Source: an uncultured Lachnospiraceae bacterium
GTDB lineage: Bacteria > Bacillota > Clostridia > Lachnospirales > Lachnospiraceae
Length of the DNA stretch: 5,337 nucleotides
Reading direction: 5' to 3'
Assembly: GCA_910586715.1 (NCBI GenBank)
Contig: CAJUJG010000083.1
Span: 3,763-9,099, forward strand
Below are positions 1-5,337 of the stretch, piece after piece. The notes under the pieces are model-generated. The model was not told the DNA's origin and did no database searches. It was given only the letters and a program-made list of their open reading frames with translations. Positions within the stretch are counted from its first letter, which is position 1. Each line of letters starts with the position of its first letter. Position numbers and translations under genes: made by a program.

Positions 1-842
1 AGCACCGCGAGCATCAGGGAACAGTTCCGGAACATGAGCGTGAGCAGCACCCTATGTGTATGGACGGGACCGACGATCGTATCCATTTCCACAACAGGGA
101 CATACGGGTTTTCCTTTATATATTTTTGGAATGCCTCATAATTCCTGTTTTTTACCATTTCCTTTTCTGCATCCGTAACACTCGGTCTTGTAGAGGATTT
201 CCTCACCTTATAGGTTACTTTTCTTGGGAGGTCGATATTCCTTGCGGAAAAAACACATGCATCAATGTAGTTGTAGAGGGTGGAGCGTGAGCATTCAAGC
301 TCCTCTGAATGGCTGTTGTAAATATGGGATATTGGCTGCCCCTTTTTAATGAGCGGGCTGACAAGCCTGTCCATCTGCTGGAGCTTTTCAGGCTCCTGGT
401 TGATGCCTTCCCTTGAACTTATCAGGGTGTTTTGGTACATGTCATTTGCAAATGTTGCAATATAAAATCCCCTGTCATACGTGCAGGAAGACTGCTTCGC
501 GCATTCGTTGCAGACATAGGGGGATGCCTCAAGCCTGCCGCATGTTCCGGGCACGTATTGGTCGCAGAGCTTTTTGCAGGAAATGCAGTTCCTGCAGGGG
601 GAATAGCAGCGCGTATCCTTACATAGTCCGTGGATGTCACAGTCCTTCCTGTTTGCACAGTTTGGGAGCACTGTGACGGACTTTCTTCCTTTCGGGCATT
701 TTCTGGCGTCAATTTCACGCATGACAGTCGAAGGGCTTTTGTTTATGGCTTTTGCTATGGCTCTGACAGAGAGGTTATTGTTAAGTCCTTCCTGTATGGC
801 GATACGGTCATCGAGTGTCATATGTGTTTTAGGTTTGTTCAT
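1..842 (-). CDS. IS30-family transposase, C-terminus cut off by the window edge
   Basis: This would cut and join the ends of its own IS element through a DDE (RNase H-fold) domain. I translated 280 residues without a stop. Residues about 8-45 form an N-terminal helix-turn-helix (MTLDDRIAIQEGL, then SVRAIAKAINKSPSTVMREI). A Cys-rich segment follows, with 13 Cys between residues 49 and 120, several in CxxC spacing, which suggests bound metal. A second helix-turn-helix lies near 155-195 (QPISHIYNSH, then SRSTLYNYID). The DDE domain begins with EMDTIVG, where D254 is the likely first catalytic Asp, followed by VLLTLMF. The second Asp and the Glu are outside the window. I chose the ATG at 842 because AGGCAGGG lies just upstream; an in-frame ATG at 884 would add 14 residues, but it lies very close to the predicted transcription start. 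Whether the full element is intact cannot be seen. Confidence 0.92.
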   Translation of the reverse strand, partial: MNKPKTHMTLDDRIAIQEGLNNNLSVRAIAKAINKSPSTVMREIDARKCPKGRKSVTVLPNCANRKDCDIHGLCKDTRCYSPCRNCISCKKLCDQYVPGTCGRLEASPYVCNECAKQSSCTYDRGFYIATFANDMYQNTLISSREGINQEPEKLQQMDRLVSPLIKKGQPISHIYNSHSEELECSRSTLYNYIDACVFSARNIDLPRKVTYKVRKSSTRPSVTDAEKEMVKNRNYEAFQKYIKENPYVPVVEMDTIVGPVHTHRVLLTLMFRNCSLMLAV

Positions 843-895
843 GTGAACCCTGCCTTTCCCAGCCGGGTTCGCCCAATCCTCCATATAACCATTGT

Positions 896-924
896 ATTAC
901 ATATCTGTCCAAGATTAAATGCAA
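896..924 (-). promoter_or_regulatory. candidate transposase promoter overlapping a hairpin arm
   Basis: On the minus strand TTGCAT (919-924) and TGTAAT (896-901) are separated by 17 bases, a fair sigma-A-type match. The predicted start, near 889, gives a short leader to the ATG at 842. The -35 box lies inside the distal arm of the inverted repeat at 908-956. This is a consensus match only. Confidence 0.35.
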
Positions 925-956
925 CAGCCTCAAAAAGTGTTGCATTTAATCTTGGA
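908..956. repeat. perfect 19-bp inverted repeat with 11-base loop in the IS30 leader
   Basis: The arm at 908-926 is an exact reverse complement of the arm at 938-956; the loop is 927-937. Neither strand has a T-run directly after the stem, so it is not a standard intrinsic terminator. It lies between the presumed element tip and the transposase start, and would fold in any transcript entering the element from the MATE side. Stem-loops near IS ends are known to limit transposase made from outside transcription; that role is inferred here. Confidence 0.88.
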
Positions 957-1000
957 AAAGTGCATTTACAATTAAATTTTACAATTCTTAATAAATCAAA

Positions 1001-1296
1001 AACATAAATACAAACAAGTGTTCGCTAAAGATGGCTTTCGCGAATAGTTAATAACTATTCTTATAGTTATCGCGGTTCAGTTATATAAGTTGACCAAATT
1101 AGTCACTGCTTTATAAAAAATTATTCTTAACCGTTATTTTTTTATATCTTTATACAGCCCTATTTTATATAATTGCAGCTTTTTTATTGTAATAGATACA
1201 ATTAATCGACTATGAAGGCAATTATGAGTGACAAAAAGGGTCTTCTTTTTATAACCGTCATTTTTTCATTTCTTATTTCACCGACTATAAAACCCA
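1001..1296. other. AT-rich spacer between IS30 end and MATE gene; no supported gene
   Basis: I find no convincing gene on either strand. It holds the palindromes at 1021-1074, long A/T runs (1110-1160), and a weak 7-bp hairpin at 1233-1250 whose minus-strand copy ends in five T, a poor candidate for the MATE terminator. A minus-strand open frame with ATG at 1258 encodes only 19 residues, MTVIKRRPFLSLIIAFIVD, ending at 1202. It looks like the basic start and first hydrophobic helix of a membrane protein, so it could be a remnant, but it is too short to call. Confidence 0.5.
1021..1074. repeat. nested palindromes in the spacer
   Basis: GAATAGTTA (1042-1050) and TAACTATTC (1052-1060) are exact reverse complements separated by one base. 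AACTAT (1053-1058) also pairs with ATAGTT (1063-1068) around TCTT. CGCG occurs at both outer edges (1039-1042 and 1071-1074), and TTCGC (1021-1025) can pair with GCGAA (1040-1044). The arms are mutually exclusive. No T-run follows on either strand. The role is unknown. Confidence 0.6.
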
Positions 1297-2697
1297 TTAT
1301 GCAACAATATTTTGCAGCCAAACACCCTTTTTCACTAAAATAAATCCTATTACGCATTTGATAAAATCGGCAAGCTGCACCAGCACATATACGCCGATAA
1401 CCGGAATTGCCGTAAAACGGCTGAGCACAAAGGCAATCGATACACTGACGCACCATATGAACACGCTGTCAAACAAAAAGGTGATGATTGTCTTTCCGCC
1501 AGAGCGCAATGTAAAGTATGTAGCATGCAGAAACGCATTCTGAGGCATAAACAGTGCCGTCGCCATAATAAAGTATTTTCCGAGCTGTTTTGCCTCTGTC
1601 TCAATTTTATAAAGATTGGGAAAGGCAGGTGCCATTAACAGCATGACTGCCGCAACAAGTGTACAACAGAATACCGAAAATGCAATCATTTTATTGTCGG
1701 TATCCCGTGCCTCCTTCATTTTGCCTGCGCCCAAAAGCTGTCCTACAATAATTGCAACGGAGTCGCCAAGTGCAATAAAAACAATATTGAATACGTTGTT
1801 AATCGTATTTGACACATTGAGTCCGGCAACGACACTGTATCCTCTGATAGAATAACACTGTGTTAGCATAGCCATACCTGCTGCCCAAAGCGTTTCATTG
1901 AATAAAAGCGGACTTCCCTTGATCATAATCTTTTGGATCAGCGGACGTGGTACGCATAATGTTTTGTACATTCCTTCTATATAAGAGTATTCTTTTTTCT
2001 TTCTATGAACCTGTATAACAATAATCAGCATTTCCACATATCTTGATAAGACCGTGGCAATTGCCGCACCCGCGACACCAAGCGCCGGAAAGCCGAATTT
2101 TCCGTAAATCAGCAGATAGTTGAAGGTAAGATTTACAAATACTGCAACAATTCCTGATTTCATTGGAAGAAGGGTCTGCCCGCATTCCCTTAATGTACTA
2201 GAATAGACCTGAACCATTGCAAAAGCAGGAAGCCCGATTAATATAATTTTTAAGTACAGCATTCCATATGACAGTGTGGCATTGATGCTTTCTGCTGAGC
2301 CCTCTCCTTTTAAATATGCGCTGATTAACGGCTCTCCCGCAGCCAAAAGGAGGATACACGTAAAAAATGTAATCACGGCAACCATCCATATTTTAAAACG
2401 CATGGTTTGACGTACGCCTTCATGGTTTCCCTGCCCGTAAAACTGCGCCGTAAAAATACCCGCTCCAGATACACCACCGAACACACACAGATTGTATACA
2501 AAAATAAGCTGATTTACAATGGCAACGCCTGACATCTGTTCCGTACCGGTCTGTCCAATCATAATATTGTCCAAAAGGCTCACAAAGTTTGTAATGCCGT
2601 TTTGGATCATAATCGGCACGGCAATTAAAAGAACCATTTTATAAAAATCCTTGTTGCCAATAAATTTTGAAAGAAATTTCTTTGTCTGCTGTAACAT
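1297..2697 (-). CDS. MATE-family multidrug/cation antiporter
   Basis: A polytopic inner-membrane exporter of the MATE (multidrug and toxic compound extrusion) family, which expels organic cations or other small molecules in exchange for Na+ or H+. It has 466 residues, a normal full length for about 12 membrane helices. The first lobe opens with MVLLIAVPIMIQNGITNFVS and LLDNIMIGQTG (residues about 21-51). A typical MATE stretch lies at about 189-219: NLTFNYLLIYGKFGFPALGV followed by AGAAIATVLSR. The second lobe starts near 255, with GDSVAIIVGQLLGAG (311-325) as the inner repeat of the family. LRSGGKT (398-403) is also family-like. No stop or frameshift is seen. Substrate and coupling ion cannot be told from sequence. 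I chose the ATG at 2697 because AAGAGG lies 7 bases upstream; an ATG at 2718 would add MRIRGAV but has no ribosome binding site. It appears to be a single-gene unit. Confidence 0.95.
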   Translation of the reverse strand: MLQQTKKFLSKFIGNKDFYKMVLLIAVPIMIQNGITNFVSLLDNIMIGQTGTEQMSGVAIVNQLIFVYNLCVFGGVSGAGIFTAQFYGQGNHEGVRQTMRFKIWMVAVITFFTCILLLAAGEPLISAYLKGEGSAESINATLSYGMLYLKIILIGLPAFAMVQVYSSTLRECGQTLLPMKSGIVAVFVNLTFNYLLIYGKFGFPALGVAGAAIATVLSRYVEMLIIVIQVHRKKKEYSYIEGMYKTLCVPRPLIQKIMIKGSPLLFNETLWAAGMAMLTQCYSIRGYSVVAGLNVSNTINNVFNIVFIALGDSVAIIVGQLLGAGKMKEARDTDNKMIAFSVFCCTLVAAVMLLMAPAFPNLYKIETEAKQLGKYFIMATALFMPQNAFLHATYFTLRSGGKTIITFLFDSVFIWCVSVSIAFVLSRFTAIPVIGVYVLVQLADFIKCVIGFILVKKGVWLQNIVA

Positions 2698-2704
2698 AAC
2701 TGCA

Positions 2705-2710
2705 CCTCTT
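2705..2710 (-). promoter_or_regulatory. ribosome binding site that sets the MATE start
   Basis: AAGAGG on the minus strand, 7 bases before the ATG at 2697. It lies between the two possible in-frame starts and therefore favours the shorter protein. Confidence 0.75.
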
Positions 2711-2728
2711 ATTCTCATTTATGAACGT

Positions 2729-2758
2729 ATTATCTACTATAACATTTTATATCCATAA
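2729..2758 (-). promoter_or_regulatory. weak candidate promoter for the MATE gene
   Basis: GATAAT (2729-2734) is a good -10 box; TTATGG (2753-2758), 18 bases upstream, is a poor -35 box. TATAGT (2736-2741) is another possible -10. A promoter is expected here because the terminator at 2766-2813 would stop transcription from the gene upstream. Confidence 0.3.
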
Positions 2759-2765
2759 AATCCAC

Positions 2766-2813
2766 AAAAAAGAGCAGATTTTTATGAAATGATTTCATAA
2801 AACCTGCCCTTTT
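2766..2813 (-). terminator. intrinsic terminator after the FeoB-associated gene
   Basis: The stem begins 13 bases after the stop of the Cys-rich gene. Its inner part is an 11-bp perfect repeat (2780-2790 with 2792-2802) and its outer part pairs GGGCAG (2809-2804) with CTGCTC (2777-2772). On the minus strand six T follow (2771-2766). The outer stem contains one G-U pair in minus-strand RNA but an A-C mismatch in plus-strand RNA, so it works best for leftward transcripts. TTTTATTTTT at 2810-2819 could give weak plus-strand activity. Confidence 0.85.
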
Positions 2814-2825
2814 ATTTTTGTAGGA

Positions 2826-2957
2826 TCAACTGCAGTGTTTACCGCAGTGTTTGCAGTCGCAGTGTAAGGATTTTCCGGCTTTTTTAGACCGTATCATACT
2901 GCGGATAATCAGCGCTACAATAACTACTAACATACCACCTGTAATCATTGTACCCAT
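2826..2957 (-). CDS. FeoB-associated Cys-rich membrane protein
   Basis: A 43-residue protein. Residues 4-18 (MITGGMLVVIVALII) form one membrane helix, a basic stretch follows (RSMIRSKKAGK, 19-29), and the tail holds Cys 33, 35, 38 and 42 and His 32, 37 and 41 (HCDCKHCGKHC). This layout, one helix then a short Cys cluster, matches the FeoB-associated Cys-rich family, which is usually encoded directly after feoB. Its exact role is not established; a part in handling ferrous iron at the transporter is the common suggestion, and the Cys/His tail could bind metal. AGAGGA, about 8 bases before the ATG, is a good ribosome binding site. Here it follows an unrelated small gene by 14 bases, and feoB lies about 0.9 kb upstream and is broken, so its partner is probably missing. 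Confidence 0.9.
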   Translation of the reverse strand: MGTMITGGMLVVIVALIIRSMIRSKKAGKSLHCDCKHCGKHCS

Positions 2958-2971
2958 AATTATCGTCCTCT

Positions 2972-3331
2972 CTAAATCATTTTTTCTAAACTGTTAATCA
3001 CAATGTCTGAACAATAAAATTCTATTTTCTTTTCCTCATAATTGCCAACCTCATACTTTACATTATTTTCATATCCTTTTGGAGTATTATCTTTAATGTA
3101 AAATCCCAAAATTTGTCCGTTCCCATGAAAACGCCAAGAATTTACATCTATAAATTCTATCAAAGATTTATACTTATCAGGACAGGTTAATTCCAAAACC
3201 AAATTTGTATGTTCTTTTCCAAAATCATTGCCAACAGTTGTTTCCCATTTCAAAAACATAATTTTATCAAACATATTGAAATCCTGAATTTGAAAATCAG
3301 GAAAAACAAATTTTACTTTATCCAAGTTCAT
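2972..3331 (-). CDS. hypothetical protein, 119 residues
   Basis: I do not recognise this protein. It has no signal peptide or membrane helix and looks like a small soluble, strand-rich protein with many aromatic and charged residues. The most distinctive part is at 57-81 (LIEFIDVNSWRFHGNGQILG, then FYIKD), followed by GYENNVKYEV (87-96) and KKIEFYCSDIVINS (101-114). The pattern of an FxDVxxWxFxG strand and a final xIEFYC strand recalls small immunity-type proteins of polymorphic toxin systems (for example the Imm50 group), but that is a weak resemblance from memory. Its ATG overlaps the stop of the preceding gene in ATGA, and AGAGGAAGAGG lies just upstream, so the two were translated as a coupled pair. 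It is richer in A/T than feoB and the MATE gene, which suggests a different origin. Confidence 0.75.
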   Translation of the reverse strand: MNLDKVKFVFPDFQIQDFNMFDKIMFLKWETTVGNDFGKEHTNLVLELTCPDKYKSLIEFIDVNSWRFHGNGQILGFYIKDNTPKGYENNVKYEVGNYEEKKIEFYCSDIVINSLEKMI

Positions 3332-3730
3332 TTATCCTCTTCCTCTATTGCCAAATCTTCTAGTAAGTTGAAAACAGAAGGCATTTCATAACCTATTTTT
3401 TGCAGAATCCTTATTCCATCAATATGTTTATATCCATGCTTATATATATCCTGTGAGAGTTTTTTTCATTTTGTCTGTAGTAATGTATGATTTGAGAAAT
3501 ATAGGAAGGCTGGTTTAGATTGATTGCAATATTTTTTCCTTGAAAAGTTGCGGAGAAACCACTGTTCAATAAAAAATGTTCTGTTATCGAAAAAATATAC
3601 ACAATGCTTCTTTCGGATTAGCTTCCTTTATAATTAGTAAATAGGGACAATTACTATAATCATAATCATCATATCGAAAAAGCCATTTGTATTCTATATT
3701 ATCAACTATTATTTTTCTAAATCGCCGCAT
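3328..3730 (-). pseudogene. hypothetical gene, broken by two single-base frameshifts
   Basis: Three minus-strand frames in succession give one continuous-looking protein. Frame one starts at the ATG at 3730 (AGGAAGG 8 bases upstream) with MRRFRKIIVDNIEYKWLFRY and stops after 48 codons at 3584. Frame two carries SITEHFLLNSGFSATFQGKN to YYRQNEK. Frame three carries SQDIYKHGYKHIDGIRILQK and ends LLEDLAIEEEDK at 3328. The first shift fits one base missing from the A6 run at 3590-3595, the second one base missing from the T7 run at 3460-3466. Restoring both makes 403 bases into 405, an exact 135 codons, which supports the reading. A TA repeat at 3441-3449 is a second possible site for the later shift. 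Family and function are unknown; no membrane helix is seen. The stop overlaps the start of the next gene (ATGA). Confidence 0.75.
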
Positions 3731-3802
3731 TATAGTTTCCTTCCTGTTTGATATGCTGCTTTTGAATGAACGATTTTTCTGACAAATTCTAATACATGCC
3801 TA

Positions 3803-3831
3803 ATTATAAACAAATTATCTGTTATTTACAA
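3803..3831 (-). promoter_or_regulatory. strong sigma-A-type promoter for the two hypothetical genes
   Basis: On the minus strand TTGTAA (3826-3831) and a perfect TATAAT (3803-3808) are separated by exactly 17 bases. It lies between the feoB stop at 3893 and the ATG at 3730, leaving a leader of about 65 bases. The small-gene pair, and the Cys-rich gene after it, can therefore be transcribed without feoB. Confidence 0.7.
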
Positions 3832-3892
3832 TACTTCTCTATCAGTTTGTTTTCCACGAACATGTCATTTCAAAAAGGGAGTTCGTAATTCA

Positions 3893-5317
3893 TTATTTTG
3901 CCATAGCCTTTGTATGTATCCGCATATCAAATGCATTGCTTTCCTTATAAGGTCTTACAAGCAGATAAACAAACCCAATAATTAAAAGGAATGCAGCAAC
4001 GGTTCCAATACCAAACACACCTTCCGAAAGCAGCATGCCAATCTGATAAATGCAAAGCGATACAATATACACTAAACCACATTGGTAGCCAATCGCCAAC
4101 AAAAACCATTTGATATTGTTCATTTCACGTTTAATTGCACCCATCGCCGCAAAACATGGCAAGCATAATAAGTTAAAGATACGAAACAAATACGCGAAAA
4201 TCTGTGTCATTTCCTCAAAATCAGGTACGCCGAATACGCCTACAACCTCCTCTTTTGCAACTAGTCGCATAATTGTTGAAATCGTTGCTTTCACATTATT
4301 AAAGCCTAGCGGCATAAAAAGAATGCTGACTGTGCTTCCGAGCATTCTAAGAACACTTGCTTCAAGCTCCATATCCGGATTAAAATCAAAGGAGCCATCT
4401 ACAATGCCAAAGCATGAACCTGTCCATATCAGAATGGAAGAAAGAAGAATAATGGTACCGGCTTTCCGGATAAAGGACTGAGCACGCTCCCACATGCTCA
4501 GAAGGACGTTACCGACTGTTGGCATATGGGACGCAGGCAACTCCATGACGAAGGGTACTGGTTCTCCCGCAAACAATTTTGTTTTCTTCAGAATAATTCC
4601 TGAACAAATGATTTCCGTAATGCCGATAAAATAGGCACTTGGAGCAACCCACCATGCATTTCCAAACAATGCAGCAGAAATTAATGCAATAATCGGAATC
4701 TTTGCTCCACAGGGAACAAACGTCGTTGTCATAATTGTTATTTTACGGTTTCTGTCATTTTCAATGGTTCTTGATGCCATAATCCCCGGAACGCCATACC
4801 CCGAACCAATTAACATTGGAATAAAAGATCTTCCTGAAAGTCCGAATTTGCGGCACAAATCCAATCACAGCGCCAACACCGCCTACAATACCGTCAACAA
4901 TCAAACCTTTAAGCCAGCCTGCACACCTAACGGTATCTAGCAGTGTTTCAACCAGTACAGGGATACCGGGAACCCATATACCATATTGCGAAGTGTCCGG
5001 CGCGTTCTCCATTGCCTTTTCAATAGTATCTGCAATATCAAAGCCCGCTTCCGAAAAAGAATCCGCATAAGTACTATATGTCTCCTAAAATCCACCTCTT
5101 CCACTGCGTTTAAAATATCTGTCGCGCCGATGATGCCTGCATCTGCAGCTAAACCGACTGTTTCGATAATATCCTGCATCCAAATATGTTCTGCTGCATA
5201 TGACGTTATATCGCTGTCAAATGCGGCGTTACCGATTCCGAACAAGTGCCATCCGTCTTCAAAAAAACCATCGTTTGCCCAATCCGTCACCCAAGCACCA
5301 ACAGTCGAAACGGAAAC
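3893..5317 (-). pseudogene. feoB: ferrous iron transporter FeoB, membrane domain, decayed
   Basis: FeoB is the inner-membrane Fe2+ importer; the N-terminal G-protein domain would lie beyond the window. Family segments in order: STVGAWVTDWANDGFFEDGW; ENAPDTSQYGIWVPGIPVL; GAVIGFVPQ; RKFGLSGRSFIPMLIG; IMASRTIEND; TIMTTTFVPCGAKIPIIA; FVMELPASHMPTVGNV; SFIRKAGTIILLS; FNLLCLPCFAAMGAIKREMN; FGIGTVAAF; YLLVRPYKES. They lie in different frames. Near 5081-5086 one base is missing (AGGAGA probably was AGGGAGA). At 4847-4862 GFVPQ runs straight into RKFGLSG in another frame, so the helix and the usual GYMAR motif between them are deleted. The last 323 codons (4864-3893) are open. The usual GTGC(N/G)VP reads GSGYGVP, with Tyr for Cys at 4796-4798. 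The stretch after FGV (about 4225) is also shorter than I expect. No working transporter can be made from this copy unless the lesions are sequencing errors. Confidence 0.92.
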
Positions 5318-5337
5318 ATTTTATCCGAGATTGACAA
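5318..5337. other. abrupt end of FeoB-like sequence; possible insertion junction
   Basis: On the minus strand the frame giving VSVSTVGAW has Asn and then a TAA stop (5321-5323) just upstream, where FeoB should continue into a hydrophobic helix (typically ..VYYVSVST). None of the three minus-strand frames gives hydrophobic residues in these 20 bases. Minus-strand TGTCAATCTCGGATAAAAT resembles repeats near the ends of some IS elements (perhaps the IS21 type, from memory), so an insertion may begin here. The evidence is too short for more. Confidence 0.35.

Larger units (their letters stand above)
1..1000 (-). mobile_element. IS30-family insertion sequence, one end only; inner boundary approximate
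   Basis: The transposase gene on the minus strand and its leader mark the promoter-proximal end of an IS30-type element; the rest lies beyond base 1. I could not fix the tip, because only one end is in the window and no second terminal repeat can be compared. The tract at about 957-1000, with TGCATTTACAATT and a second TTTTACAATT, is the likely terminal region: IS30 elements of Firmicutes often end in similar TGCA..TTTACAAT sequences (recalled, not searched). The true edge may lie anywhere from about 955 to 1000. The element sits downstream of the MATE gene, so its insertion need not disrupt a gene here. Confidence 0.65.

Noticed and set aside
413..1007. Plus-strand open frames of 60-125 codons
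   Set aside because: They lie opposite the IS30 transposase and its leader, and their protein sequences have no recognisable character.
1011..1025. LexA-like box (GAAC, four bases, GTTT on the minus strand)
   Set aside because: One mismatch to the GAAC-N4-GTTC core and no gene is placed to be controlled by it; easily a chance match.
1233..1250. Terminator for the MATE gene
   Set aside because: The stem is only about 7 bp, mostly A-T, with a G-U pair; too weak to call.
1202..1258. 19-residue minus-strand reading frame ending LIIAFIVD
   Set aside because: Too short, without a convincing ribosome binding site; noted only as a possible membrane-protein remnant.
1616..1855. Plus-strand open frame opposite the MATE gene
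   Set aside because: It is the antisense of a well-supported membrane protein gene.
3861..3888. Hairpin after feoB (ACGAAC with GTTCGT)
   Set aside because: Six base pairs around a long loop with no T-run; not a credible terminator.
4110..4481. Plus-strand open frame of 123 codons opposite feoB
   Set aside because: Antisense shadow of the conserved FeoB reading frame.
1..5337. CRISPR array, tRNA, rRNA or riboswitch
   Set aside because: I saw no regularly spaced repeats, no tRNA-like arms and no known riboswitch core on either strand.

Overview
The window reads as a piece of a low-GC Firmicutes genome, probably a clostridium of the Lachnospiraceae type. Reasons: AT-rich spacers, strong AGGAGG-like ribosome binding sites, a clostridial-style MATE transporter, and a FeoB with a tiny Cys-rich partner protein. 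This placement is inferred from protein character only. Every gene I can support lies on the minus strand, so the operon order runs from right to left.

Right part (about 3893-5337): the membrane half of feoB, a ferrous-iron transporter gene, clearly decayed. It carries a one-base frameshift near 5081-5086, a deletion scar near 4847-4862 that removed roughly 28 codons and changed frame again, a Tyr in place of the usual Cys in the GxGCxVP motif, and loss of FeoB-like sequence with a stop codon at 5318-5323, next to the window edge.

Middle part (2826-3831): a strong sigma-A-type promoter (3803-3831) drives two small AT-rich genes of unknown function. The first is broken by two single-base lesions in homopolymer runs. 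The second is intact and coupled to it by an ATGA overlap. They separate feoB from its usual companion, a 43-residue Cys-rich membrane protein (2826-2957). A good intrinsic terminator (2766-2813) closes this unit. The pair looks like a cassette that landed inside the feo operon.

Left-centre (1297-2697): an intact 466-residue MATE-family efflux transporter with its own ribosome binding site.

Left edge (1-about 1000): the first 280 residues of an IS30-family transposase and one end of its element. A perfect 19-bp inverted repeat sits in the leader and overlaps a candidate transposase promoter. The space between the element and the MATE stop (about 1000-1296) is AT-rich, with nested palindromes and no gene I can support.

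Together the window looks like a genome under decay and insertion: an iron-uptake operon that has lost its transporter but kept its small partner gene, an inserted two-gene cassette of unknown role, and at least one insertion sequence. I do not see a clear new system. The best candidates are the coupled unknown gene pair and the structured IS30 leader.
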